Assembly: GCF_006064855.1 (NCBI RefSeq)
Contig: NZ_CP040753.1
Location: 2,832,001-2,896,000, forward strand
Length of the DNA: 64,000 bases
Direction of reading: 5' to 3'
From: Sulfitobacter sp. BSw21498
GTDB lineage: Bacteria; Pseudomonadota; Alphaproteobacteria; Rhodobacterales; Rhodobacteraceae
Part shown: in pieces, positions 19,654 through 28,328 of the stretch
Numbering within the stretch: position 1 is the stretch's first letter
Layout of the letters: each line of letters begins with the position of its first letter
Made by a program: the position numbers and the translations under genes
Notes under the pieces: model-generated
Databases searched by the model: none
Seen by the model: only the letters and a program-made list of their open reading frames with translations
What the model was told of the DNA's origin: nothing

Positions 19654-21993
19654 TTATTCGCCGTAGGGAATCCAGATATTCTTGACCGAGGTCGCGGCTT
19701 GCAGGAACGCTTTGCCTTCGCCCTCTGCGCCATCCCAGTCGCGCATCATGCCGTTGTTCACCCATGTGCGTTTCAGGTTCTGCGCGCTGGCCCGTTCAAC
19801 GGTTTCGCTTTGCGCTTTGTCGCCAAAGCTCCAGACCGCATTTACATCCATATGCCGCGCCAGCGTTTCTGCCGTGTCCTTCTGCGGCCCGGTTACGATA
19901 TTCACCACGCCCGCCGGCACATCAGAGGTTTCTAGAACCTGAACAAAGTCCGTCGCAGCAAGCGGGAAGGGGCCGCTGGCCGCAAGAATGACACGGTTGC
20001 CCATGGCAATCGCCGGGGCCATGCAGGAGATCAACCCAAGCAATGGGGCCTCTGCGGGGCAAAGCGCGCCGATAACGCCAACAGGTTCTTTCATCGCAAG
20101 CGCAACCCCGCGGATCGGCACGCCATGCACCTGACCGTCGTATTTGTCGGCCCAGGCGGCATAGGTGAACAGCCGTTTGACCGCCATATCGACCTCGGCT
20201 TTGCCGGTCTTGCCACCCTGCATTGCATCCAGCCGTTGCGCGAACTCATCCCCGCGTGCGGCCAGATTTTCAGCGATGTAATACAGGATTTGCGCGCGCA
20301 AATGGCCGGTTGTCTTGCTCCAGCCCTTTGCAGCGTGAGCGGCCTCCACGGCGTTGCGCACATCCTTGCGCGACGCAAGCGAGACATGCCCCAGCAGATC
20401 GCCGGACTTACCCCACACAGGTGCGGAATAGCCGCTGTCGGGACGGCTTTGCTTGCCCCCGATATACAGCTTGGCGGTTCGGTCAATCGGGTCCGCTGGC
20501 GTGCCACTGCCGGTAAAGGCGGCGATCTCTTTCAACGGCTTTTGCGTGGTTTTCGAACGGGTGTAGGCTGTCAGGCCTTCCCAGCCGCCTTCACGGCCAA
20601 AGCCGCTTTCGCGCACCCCGCCAAAGCCTGCGGCGGCATCCATCATGTTGGTCCCGTTCACCCATACGATGCCCGCGACCAGCTTGGGCGCGATATCCAG
20701 CGCCAGATTGATGTTCTCGGACCAGACCGTCGCGGCCAGACCGTAGCGGGTGTTATTGGCCAGTTCGACCGCCTCGGCGGGGGTGCGGAATGTGGTGGAT
20801 ACCAGCACGGGGCCAAAGATTTCGTCCTGCATCAAGGGATCGGCAGGGTTCATGCCTGTGATCAGCGTGGGGGGATAATAGCAGCCGGTCGCAGGGATCT
20901 CGCCTGCGGTAAACACTTCGCCACTGGTGTTGGCGGCGACCATATCGGTCACGCGCTGCACCTGAACGGGATCGACCAGCGCGCCCACGTCAACGGATTT
21001 ATCCAGCGGATTACCGACCCGCAGCTTTGCCATGCGCACGCGCAGCTTGGCATAGAACTGATCCGCCACAGGTTCATGCACCAACAGGCGCGAGCCTGCA
21101 CAGCAGACCTGACCCTGATTGAACCAGATCGCGTCGACCAGCCCCTCGACGGCTGAATCCAGATCCGCATCGTCAAACACGATATAGGGCGACTTGCCCC
21201 CCAGCTCGAGCGTCAGCGCCTTGCCGCTCCCGGCTGTCACCTCGCGGATATGCCGGCCCACGGGCGTTGATCCAGTAAAGGCGATCTTGTCGACATCCGA
21301 TTGCACAATCATCTCGCCCACGGCACCGTCGCCTGTCACGATATTCACAACCCCCTTGGGCAAGCCAGCCTGTATACAGATATCGGCAAACAGCAGCGCG
21401 GTCAGCGACGTATACTCGGCAGGTTTCAATACCACCGTGTTCCCCATCGCCAAAGCAGGTGCGACTTTCCACGCCAGCATCAACAGCGGGAAATTCCACG
21501 GGATGATCTGCCCACACACGCCAAGCGCCTCTGCGTCGGGCAGCTCGGACTCCATCAGCTGGGCCATGCCTGCGTGATAGTAGAAATGCCGCTGCGCCAG
21601 TGGCACATCCACATCGCGCGCTTCGCGGATGGGTTTGCCGTTATCCAGCGTTTCCAGCACGGCAAATAGCCGGCTGTGTTTTTGCAACAACCGCGCCAAG
21701 GCATACAGGAACCGCGCCCGCCCGTGTCCGCCAAGCTTGACCCACTTTGGCTGCGCCTTGCGTGCAGCAGCGACGGCGGTGTCGACCTCGGCCTGACTGG
21801 CTTGCGTCAGCGTCGCCAGCACATTCCCGTTGGCAGGGTTGCGGCTTTCGAAATCATCGCGTGCGTCGGTGAACGCGCCGTCGATGAAATGCCCGAAACG
21901 GCTGCCTTGATCGACCAGCCACGCCAGCGCGTCAGCGGCATTTTCCGGTGCCGTCCCATAGTCCATGGTTTCATAGATTTCGGACACGCTCAT
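19654..21993 (-). CDS. Tandem aldehyde dehydrogenase (active N-terminal domain plus degenerate C-terminal domain)
   Basis: 780 residues, about 1.6 times a normal aldehyde dehydrogenase. The N-terminal ~490 residues form a complete NAD(P)-dependent enzyme with IPWNFPLLM, FTGSTPVG, LELGGKSP and the catalytic cysteine (about residue 297) in GQVCCAGSR. Residues from about 510 onward repeat the cofactor-binding half (APVWGKSGDLLGHV, VGVIGALCPAEAPL) but end without a second catalytic cysteine motif. The ATG at 21993 follows AAGGGTGA; the frame extends upstream into deoC but is not used. With deoC it plausibly oxidises acetaldehyde from deoxyribose-5-phosphate cleavage (inference). Confidence 0.9.
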   Translation of the reverse strand: MSVSEIYETMDYGTAPENAADALAWLVDQGSRFGHFIDGAFTDARDDFESRNPANGNVLATLTQASQAEVDTAVAAARKAQPKWVKLGGHGRARFLYALARLLQKHSRLFAVLETLDNGKPIREARDVDVPLAQRHFYYHAGMAQLMESELPDAEALGVCGQIIPWNFPLLMLAWKVAPALAMGNTVVLKPAEYTSLTALLFADICIQAGLPKGVVNIVTGDGAVGEMIVQSDVDKIAFTGSTPVGRHIREVTAGSGKALTLELGGKSPYIVFDDADLDSAVEGLVDAIWFNQGQVCCAGSRLLVHEPVADQFYAKLRVRMAKLRVGNPLDKSVDVGALVDPVQVQRVTDMVAANTSGEVFTAGEIPATGCYYPPTLITGMNPADPLMQDEIFGPVLVSTTFRTPAEAVELANNTRYGLAATVWSENINLALDIAPKLVAGIVWVNGTNMMDAAAGFGGVRESGFGREGGWEGLTAYTRSKTTQKPLKEIAAFTGSGTPADPIDRTAKLYIGGKQSRPDSGYSAPVWGKSGDLLGHVSLASRKDVRNAVEAAHAAKGWSKTTGHLRAQILYYIAENLAARGDEFAQRLDAMQGGKTGKAEVDMAVKRLFTYAAWADKYDGQVHGVPIRGVALAMKEPVGVIGALCPAEAPLLGLISCMAPAIAMGNRVILAASGPFPLAATDFVQVLETSDVPAGVVNIVTGPQKDTAETLARHMDVNAVWSFGDKAQSETVERASAQNLKRTWVNNGMMRDWDGAEGEGKAFLQAATSVKNIWIPYGE

Positions 21994-22042
21994 GGGTTCA
22001 CCCTTTTCAAAATACTCAAATCCGACATTGGTTTCACGCGGC

Positions 22043-23044
22043 TCAGCTGATGGCGTGACGATGGCTTGCGGAATAGCTGCCCGACACATGGTGGTCGAGC
22101 TGGCGTTCGATGTCGCCCAACAGCGACGACGCCCCGAAACGGAACAGGTCAGGCTGCAACCAGCGGTCGCCCAATTCCTCTTTCATCATGGCAAGATAGA
22201 CCAGTGCGTCCTTGGCTTTCGAGATCCCGCCCGCAGGTTTATAGCCGACGCGGAAGCCGGTGCGGTCGAAATAGTCGCGGATCGCGCGGATCATCACGAG
22301 GGTCACGGGCAGGGTCGCATTGACGCTTTCCTTGCCGGTCGAGGTCTTGATGAAATCCGCCCCTGCCATCATGCAGATCAGCGACGCACGCGCGACGTTG
22401 CGCAGGCTGCCCAACTCTCCGGTCGCAAGGATCGCTTTGACGTGGGCGTCACCGCATGCGGCGCGGAAGGCACGCATTTCATCATAAAGCGCCTGCCAGT
22501 CGCCCGATAGGACATGGCGGCGCGAAATAACGATGTCGATCTCGGCGGCTCCTGCGGCGACGCTCATCTCGATCTCGCGCAGGCGCAGCTCGAACGGGGA
22601 CAGCCCGGCGGGAAAACCGGTGGACACTGCAGCTATCGGGATGCCGGTGCCTTCAAGTGCTGCTTTGGCGGGGGCGATCATCTCGTGGTAGACACAGACC
22701 GCGCCCACGGTGATCCGCGACATGCCAAGCGCGTCCAGCAAAGCGGGTGCAATCGGCTGACGGGCCTTGGCGCACAGCCGTTCCACGCGGCGGGCAGTGT
22801 CATCGCCCGATAGCGTCGTTAGATCGATGCAGCTGACGGCGCGCAGCAGCCACGCGGCTTGATGGTCTTTTTTCACGGACCGGCGTGCGGGCAGGCCAGC
22901 GGCACGACGCTCTACCGCAGAGGTGTTTACCTGCACGGCGCGCACCCAATCCATATCCAGCGGCATCCCCGGATTGCGGGGTTCAGTCACCTGCGGCAGG
23001 TGGCTTTGTGCCAGTTCGGTCGGGTTGTTTACATGCGTGGACAT
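22043..23044 (-). CDS. deoC: Deoxyribose-phosphate aldolase
   Basis: 333 residues, longer than the ~250-residue E. coli enzyme because of an N-terminal extension, as in the long DeoC group. It splits 2-deoxyribose-5-phosphate into acetaldehyde and glyceraldehyde-3-phosphate. Motifs: CIDLTTLSGDDT, VCVYHEM, STGFPAGLSP, EIDIVISR, VKAILATGELG (Schiff-base lysine region), DFIKTSTGKE (second catalytic lysine) and VGYKPAGGI. It lies between uraH and the aldehyde dehydrogenase on the same strand, 49 bases from the latter. Confidence 0.96.
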   Translation of the reverse strand: MSTHVNNPTELAQSHLPQVTEPRNPGMPLDMDWVRAVQVNTSAVERRAAGLPARRSVKKDHQAAWLLRAVSCIDLTTLSGDDTARRVERLCAKARQPIAPALLDALGMSRITVGAVCVYHEMIAPAKAALEGTGIPIAAVSTGFPAGLSPFELRLREIEMSVAAGAAEIDIVISRRHVLSGDWQALYDEMRAFRAACGDAHVKAILATGELGSLRNVARASLICMMAGADFIKTSTGKESVNATLPVTLVMIRAIRDYFDRTGFRVGYKPAGGISKAKDALVYLAMMKEELGDRWLQPDLFRFGASSLLGDIERQLDHHVSGSYSASHRHAIS

Positions 23045-23137
23045 GGGCGCTTTCCTGTCTGATCAGACAGTCAATGTGCCACGGGGCAAGCGCGCAATGC
23101 AAGCATCGCGCCCTCACGTCACATCTGGCAGTGGCGT

Positions 23138-23497
23138 TCAGCTGCCGCGATAGGTGGAATACCCGAAAGGCGATAGCAAAAGCGGCACGTGGTAATGCGC
23201 GTCCGTGTCCGAAATGCCAAAACGCAGCGGTACTTGGTCAAGGAACCGCGGTGACTCGGGCTCTGCCCCGATCGCGTCGAGATAGCCTCCGGCGTCGAAC
23301 ACCAGCTCGTACGTGCCGGCTGCAAACTGGCCTTTGGGCAGAATCGGCGTGTCGGTGCGTCCGTCGGCATTTGTGCTCATTTGAACCAGCTTCATGCGGT
23401 TGGTCCCTTCGATCCGGTACAGCGTGATCTCCATCCCCCCTGCGGGGCGTCCGCGTGCGGTGTCCAGAACATGCGTCGTCAAGTAGCCGTTTGCCAT
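23138..23497 (-). CDS. uraH: 5-hydroxyisourate hydrolase
   Basis: 119 residues, the normal length for the transthyretin-like HIUase that opens 5-hydroxyisourate to OHCU in urate breakdown. Signatures: [13 protein letters not shown] at the N-terminus (His9), [19 protein letters not shown] at the C-terminus ending in the family-defining YRGS. No signal peptide, so cytoplasmic. It is transcribed away from the other urate genes, across a 595-base intergenic region. Confidence 0.97.
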   Translation of the reverse strand: MANGYLTTHVLDTARGRPAGGMEITLYRIEGTNRMKLVQMSTNADGRTDTPILPKGQFAAGTYELVFDAGGYLDAIGAEPESPRFLDQVPLRFGISDTDAHYHVPLLLSPFGYSTYRGS

Positions 23498-24092
23498 GAG
23501 TAGGGTCTTTCCTGATCCGTTGAACCCTTACGATAGGCAGGTGTCACGGCAGGTCAATGGCGGATCAGCGGGGAAGGCCGAGGGGTGGGAAAAGCCTGCG
23601 ATTCGGGGGGCGGCGAAAAAATATGCACATACCGATTCGTTTTTGCTTGAGCCGCGAATCATCCTGAGCCTATATGGTAGACAACATACAATCGGAGGTG
23701 TCGCCTGCCAGCGATCCATACAATCCGAATATGTATTCTGGGGGACAGAATTCTTATGATCGGGCAAGCCGCATCTGGTGCGGCGATCATTGGGCAGGGG
23801 CCGGCAGGACTCGTGTTGCATAGCGCAGCAAGAGCGGCCCCTTCCACTCACCTTCCCGCCCGATTTTATCCCCGCATGTGTTTTAGTTTCAGGCCGGCCA
23901 GCGCCTTAGAACTTTCGGTATAAGAGAGCAGGGCCACTCGAGCCGATCTGGCAGCCAGCCAACCTTCTGTAAGGGGGTGGCTGGCTGTACATTGCGAAAA
24001 ATCAGTGCCAGAAAACTGTAGGTTGAACAAAACAATCGGCCCACAGTGCGAGGTTTCCCTTTGCAGGCGGGCGCTGACCAAAGGACGATCTC
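23498..24092. other. 595-base divergent intergenic region between uraH and the allantoinase gene
   Basis: No convincing gene is found. Frames on both strands are short and without recognisable similarity, except a 55-codon plus-strand frame (23756-23923) that contains AAIIGQGPAGLVL, resembling a flavoprotein dinucleotide loop. A GntR/FCD-like half-symmetric site TGGTAGACAA lies at 23675-23684, and GATTCG/CGAATC arms (23634-23639, 23655-23660) just before it. The region must contain the promoters of both transcripts. Confidence 0.6.
23952..23987 (+). promoter_or_regulatory. Stem-loop upstream of the allantoinase operon
   Basis: CAGCCAGCC and GGCTGGCTG form a perfect 9-bp stem, extendable by ACC/GGT with a bulge, around an ~18-base interval. 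No U-run follows, so it is not a standard terminator. It may be an operator or a leader structure about 105 bases before the allantoinase start. Confidence 0.4.
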
Positions 24093-25505
24093 ATGACACG
24101 TTACCCTCGTGATTTTCACGGCTACGGCCCGACACCGCCTGACGCTCAATGGCCGGGAGGGGCGCGGATCGCTGTACAATTTGTGCTGAATTACGAAGAG
24201 GGCGGCGAAAACTGTCTGCTCCACGGGGACGCCGCATCAGAGGCATTCTTGTCCGAGATCGTCGGGGCCGCCCCTTGGCCGGGGCAGCGTCACTGGAATA
24301 TGGAATCTATCTACGACTACGGCGCGCGAGCGGGGTTCTGGCGGCTGCACCGCCTGTTCACCGGTGCCAATATTCCCGTCACCGTCTATGGTGTCGCCAC
24401 CGCCTTGGCGCGGTCCCCCCAGCAGGTAGAGGCAATGACCCAAGCCGACTGGGAGATCGCAAGCCACGGGCTGAAGTGGATCGACTACAAGGATCACACC
24501 GCCGAGGTCGAAAGCGCTAACATGGACGAGGCCATCCGTCTCCACCGCGAAGTCGTCGGTCACGCTCCCCGCGGCTGGTACACAGGACGCAGCTCTGTGA
24601 ACACGGTGGCGCTGGCAGCCGAGACAGGCGAATTCGATTATATCTCTGACACATACGACGATGATCTGCCCTACTGGACACAGGTGGCGGGCCGCGATCA
24701 ACTGATCATACCCTATACGCTTGACTGCAACGACATGCGGTTTGCCACGCCGCAGGGCTTTAACTCGGGCGAACAGTTCTACACCTACCTGTGCGATACC
24801 TTCGATGCGCTTTATGCCGAAGGCAGCGCAGGTCAGGGCAAAATGATGTCGGTCGGCTTGCACTGTCGCTTGATCGGGCGCCCGGGGCGGATACAGGCGC
24901 TGAAACGCTTTATCGACTATATCAAAGGGTTCGAGGGCGTCTGGACGCCGCGCCGCATCGATATCGCAGACCATTGGCGCGCGACCCATCCGCCGCAGCC
25001 GCGCCTGCGTCTGGATCAAATGGACCGCGCCAGCTTTGTCGCCAAATTCGGTGGCGTGTTCGAACATTCGCCGTGGATCGCGGAACGCGCCTTCGAGCTT
25101 GAACTCGGGCCTGCGCATAACTCTGTCGCGGGGATTCACAATGCACTGGCGCGGATGTTCCGGTCGGCGACGCGGGCGGAACGCTTGGGCGTGCTGACCG
25201 CGCACCCCGATCTGGCGGGCAAGCTGGCGGCGGCCAAACGGCTGACGGCGGAAAGCACACAGGAGCAAGCCAGCGCCGGGCTGGACGCACTGACCGACGC
25301 CGAGCGTACGCGGTTCGAGACGTTGAACAGCCAATACGTCGCCAAACACGGGTTTCCGTTTATCATCGCGGTCAAGGATCACGACAAGGACGGCATCTTG
25401 CGCCAGTTCGAAACCCGTATCGCCAATGCAACCGAAGATGAATTTACCACCGCATGCGCGCAGGTCGAACGGATCGCACGTCTGCGGCTAGAGGATATGC
25501 TATGA
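24093..25505 (+). CDS. puuE: Allantoinase PuuE fused to OHCU decarboxylase (UraD)
   Basis: 470 residues in two domains. Residues 1-~300 are the polysaccharide-deacetylase-like, metal-independent allantoinase PuuE (YPRDFHGYGPTPPDAQWPGGARIAVQ is diagnostic; EIASHGLKWIDY, RSSVNTVALA). From ~310 to 470 is UraD, which decarboxylates OHCU to (S)-allantoin (FVAKFGGVFEHSPWIAERA, VLTAHPDLAGKLA, KHGFPFIIAVK). The fusion joins two consecutive steps, OHCU to allantoin to allantoate, out of chemical order in the chain. It overlaps the next gene by ATGA. Confidence 0.96.
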   Translation: MTRYPRDFHGYGPTPPDAQWPGGARIAVQFVLNYEEGGENCLLHGDAASEAFLSEIVGAAPWPGQRHWNMESIYDYGARAGFWRLHRLFTGANIPVTVYGVATALARSPQQVEAMTQADWEIASHGLKWIDYKDHTAEVESANMDEAIRLHREVVGHAPRGWYTGRSSVNTVALAAETGEFDYISDTYDDDLPYWTQVAGRDQLIIPYTLDCNDMRFATPQGFNSGEQFYTYLCDTFDALYAEGSAGQGKMMSVGLHCRLIGRPGRIQALKRFIDYIKGFEGVWTPRRIDIADHWRATHPPQPRLRLDQMDRASFVAKFGGVFEHSPWIAERAFELELGPAHNSVAGIHNALARMFRSATRAERLGVLTAHPDLAGKLAAAKRLTAESTQEQASAGLDALTDAERTRFETLNSQYVAKHGFPFIIAVKDHDKDGILRQFETRIANATEDEFTTACAQVERIARLRLEDML

Positions 25506-26317
25506 CCTATGCCTTCCCCCCCGGCGGTCTGCCGGATCAATCCGTGTCGCCCGAAAGCACAGCTGTTTTCACCGATGCCTATGCGGTGATCCCCGCCTCG
25601 GTGCAGCGCGATATCGTGACCAGCCTGTTGCCGGGTTGGAAGAATACACGCGCTTGGGTATTGGCGCGGCCGCTGACCGGATTTGCCGAAACCTTTGCGC
25701 AATACGCGATAGAACTTGCCCTCAATGGTGGCAGCGACACCCCCGAGCCGGACGCACAGGCGCAGGCGGTCTTGTTTGTGGCGACGGGGACGGCGCGGCT
25801 GACGCTGGATGGCGACGCCCACGATCTGGTGGCGGGGTCCTACGCGTATATTCCCCCTGCTACCCCGTGGACGCTGTGGAACACCGGCGATACGCCGTGT
25901 GGTCTCCATTGGGTGCGCAAACGGTATGTCCCTGCCCAAGGGATCGATGCGCCAGATGCGTTCGTCACCCATGACAAGGATGTCGCGCCTATTGCCATGC
26001 CCGATACCGATGGGGCTTGGGCAACCCAGCGTTTTGCCGATCCCAGTGACCTGCGCCACGACATGCACGTCAATATCGTGACCTTCCAGCCGGGCGGTCG
26101 CATTCCGTTTGCGGAAACCCATGTGATGGAACACGGGCTCTATGTCATTCAAGGCACGGCGGATTATTTGCTGAACCGCGACTGGGTGCCGGTAGAAGCG
26201 GGCGATTTCATGTGGTTACGCGCTTTTTGTCCGCAGGCCTGTATCGCGACGGGCGATGAGCCGTTCCGCTATCTCCTGTATAAGGATGTGAACCGCCACA
26301 TGCCGCTGTCGCTATGA
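25502..26317 (+). CDS. (S)-ureidoglycine aminohydrolase, bicupin (UGHY/AllE family)
   Basis: 271 residues with two cupin domains. The C-terminal one carries the metal-site pattern ETHVMEHGLYVIQGTADYLLN and VEAGDFMWLRAFCPQACIATGD, characteristic of ureidoglycine aminohydrolase, a manganese enzyme that releases ammonia from ureidoglycine to give (S)-ureidoglycolate. Members are often labelled bifunctional with allantoicase. The ATG at 25502 overlaps the previous stop by 4 bases; the frame extends to 25454 without support. No allantoate amidohydrolase or allantoicase gene is nearby. Confidence 0.9.
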   Translation: MTYAFPPGGLPDQSVSPESTAVFTDAYAVIPASVQRDIVTSLLPGWKNTRAWVLARPLTGFAETFAQYAIELALNGGSDTPEPDAQAQAVLFVATGTARLTLDGDAHDLVAGSYAYIPPATPWTLWNTGDTPCGLHWVRKRYVPAQGIDAPDAFVTHDKDVAPIAMPDTDGAWATQRFADPSDLRHDMHVNIVTFQPGGRIPFAETHVMEHGLYVIQGTADYLLNRDWVPVEAGDFMWLRAFCPQACIATGDEPFRYLLYKDVNRHMPLSL

Positions 26318-26814
26318 CCGGCGCTGCCATGCGCGAGATCGCCGTTCAGCCGCTGACCGCCGCCGCCTTCGCCCCCTTCGGAGAGGTGCTGGACGCCTCT
26401 GGTACACCGGACCGTATCATCAACGCAGGGCTATGCGGACGGCATCATGATCTGGCAGCGCTTGATTTCGGGCCGGAGGGGCGCGCGGGCATCAGCATTT
26501 TTAACGCGCAGGCACGTAGCTTGCCTTACCGGTTGGACCTGCTTGAACGTCACCCCGAAGGATCGCAGGCGTTCCTCCCGCTGTCTGGTCAGCCGTTTCT
26601 TGTCATTGTCGCACCGGACAAAGGCGATGCCCCCGGCACGCCGCTGGCCTTTGTTACCGCGCCTCATCAGGGCGTGAACTTTCGCCGCGGGACATGGCAC
26701 GGCGTGCTTACGCCTTTGGCAGAGCCAGGGCTATTCGCGGTTGTGGACCGCATCGGCACAAGCGCGAACCTTGACGAATACCCGCTGGACCCGCCTTATG
26801 TGATCAAGGGGTAA
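26314..26814 (+). CDS. allA: Ureidoglycolate lyase
   Basis: 166 residues, the usual size. It cleaves (S)-ureidoglycolate to glyoxylate and urea, the last step of the pathway. Motifs: VQPLTAAAFAPFGEVLD at the N-terminus, ISIFNAQARSLPYRLDLLERHPEGSQAFLPL, FRRGTWHGVLTPL near the C-terminus and FAVVDRIG. It overlaps the previous gene by ATGA; an internal ATG at 26329 could also be used. Confidence 0.95.
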   Translation: MTGAAMREIAVQPLTAAAFAPFGEVLDASGTPDRIINAGLCGRHHDLAALDFGPEGRAGISIFNAQARSLPYRLDLLERHPEGSQAFLPLSGQPFLVIVAPDKGDAPGTPLAFVTAPHQGVNFRRGTWHGVLTPLAEPGLFAVVDRIGTSANLDEYPLDPPYVIKG

Positions 26815-26873
26815 ACCCCGCGCCTAAAAGGACCGCACAAACTGCGGCCAGCGATCAACAAGGGACATTGATT

Positions 26874-28316
26874 ATGACACGCCACGCCATCGGCACGCCG
26901 GAACAACTGCGCGACCCCAATTACATGCCGCCGCTGCATCGCGCCATTCCCTTGGGTGTTCAGCATGTGCTGGCGATGTTTGTGTCAAATGTCACCCCCG
27001 CCATCATCATCGCGGGTGCGGCGGGCTTTGGCTTCGGGTCGAACTCGCCTGACTTTCCCGAACTGCTGTACCTGATCCAGATGTCGATGCTGTTTGCCGG
27101 TGTCGCGACGCTGTTGCAAACGCTGACGCTCGGGCCGGTCGGGGCAGGGCTGCCGATTGTGCAAGGCACATCCTTTGCGTTCATCCCCATCATGATCCCG
27201 CTGGTGGCGGGCAAAGGTGTCGACGGACTGGCTGCCTTGTTTGGCGGCGTGGTGATCGGGGGCATGTTCCACGCGTTTCTGGGGCTGTTTATTGGCAAGA
27301 TCCGCTTTGCATTGCCGCCGCTTGTTACCGGGCTGGTGGTCACGATGATCGGTCTGGCTTTAGTCAAGGTCGGCATTCAATACGCCGCAGGTGGGGTGCC
27401 GGCAATTGGCACGCCGGCCTATGGCAGCCTGCTGAACTGGTCAGCCGCGCTGGTGGTGATCTTTGTTACGCTGGGGGTCAAGTTTTTCACCCGCGGGATG
27501 CTGTCCATTTCCGCGGTGCTGATCGGATTGATCGTAGGCTACGTCTATGCACTGGCCGTCGGGATGCTCAGCTTTGGGGATATCAGCGGGTCATGGTCAC
27601 GGTCCGCCGCCTTTGCACTGCCCAACCCGCTGAAATACGGGTTCGAATTTTCGGCCGCAGCGATCATCGGCTTTTGCTTGATGGCGTTCATTTCGGCGAT
27701 TGAAACCGTGGGCGACGTCGCAGGGATCACCAAAGGCGGCGCGGGCCGCGAAGCGACGGATAGCGAAATTCAGGGCGCGACCTATGCCGACGGGATCGGG
27801 TCAGCTATTGCGGGCATCTTTGGTGGCCTGCCCAACACATCGTTCAGCCAGAACGTCGGCCTGATCGCGATGACCGGCGTCATGAGCCGCCATGTCGTCA
27901 CCATCGGCGCGTTGTTCCTGATCGTCTGTGGGCTCGTCCCCAAGGTGGGCGGCGTGATCCGTACCATCCCGATCGAGGTGTTGGGCGGCGGGGTCATCGT
28001 GATGTTCGGCATGGTTGTGGCGGCGGGCATGTCGATGCTGTCGGATGTGGACTGGAACCGCCGCAATATGGTGATCTTCGCCATCTCGATCTCGATCGGT
28101 CTGGGGCTGCAGCTGGAGCCGGGTGCGGTGCAACACCTGCCTGACACGGCCAGGATTCTGCTGACCAGCGGACTGCTTCCCGCCGCTCTGATTGCTATTG
28201 TGCTGAACCTGCTTCTGCCCGAAGAACTGGCCGAGGAATCAACCGAGGAAGTCTCGGGCGGGTTGTCGGGCAGCTCCAAAGGCACGCTGCCGCATACAAC
28301 CAAGACACGTCACTAA
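26874..28316 (+). CDS. NCS2-family purine (xanthine/urate) permease
   Basis: 480 residues with about 12-14 membrane segments. NCS2 (nucleobase:cation symporter-2) signatures include VQHVLAMFVSNVTPAIIIAG, QGTSFAFIPIM and SAIETVGDVAGITKGGAGRE (the QSSGTTGD-like motif region). Given its position between allantoin-pathway genes and urate oxidase, urate or xanthine is the likely substrate. The ATG at 26874 follows AAGGGAC; a TTG two codons earlier is less likely. Confidence 0.93.
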   Translation: MTRHAIGTPEQLRDPNYMPPLHRAIPLGVQHVLAMFVSNVTPAIIIAGAAGFGFGSNSPDFPELLYLIQMSMLFAGVATLLQTLTLGPVGAGLPIVQGTSFAFIPIMIPLVAGKGVDGLAALFGGVVIGGMFHAFLGLFIGKIRFALPPLVTGLVVTMIGLALVKVGIQYAAGGVPAIGTPAYGSLLNWSAALVVIFVTLGVKFFTRGMLSISAVLIGLIVGYVYALAVGMLSFGDISGSWSRSAAFALPNPLKYGFEFSAAAIIGFCLMAFISAIETVGDVAGITKGGAGREATDSEIQGATYADGIGSAIAGIFGGLPNTSFSQNVGLIAMTGVMSRHVVTIGALFLIVCGLVPKVGGVIRTIPIEVLGGGVIVMFGMVVAAGMSMLSDVDWNRRNMVIFAISISIGLGLQLEPGAVQHLPDTARILLTSGLLPAALIAIVLNLLLPEELAEESTEEVSGGLSGSSKGTLPHTTKTRH

Positions 28317-28328
28317 GGAGCTACCCCC

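Noticed and set aside
20125..21156. 343-codon plus-strand frame opposite the aldehyde dehydrogenase
   Set aside because: Shadow frame in high-GC DNA; no motif and full overlap with a clear gene.
21994..22089. Longer N-terminus of the aldehyde dehydrogenase reaching into deoC
   Set aside because: A good ribosome-binding site and the usual family start are at 21993; the extension overlaps the end of deoC.
23496..23759. 87-codon frame in the uraH-allantoinase intergenic region
   Set aside because: No similarity, no ribosome-binding site, and amino-acid composition unlike the neighbours.
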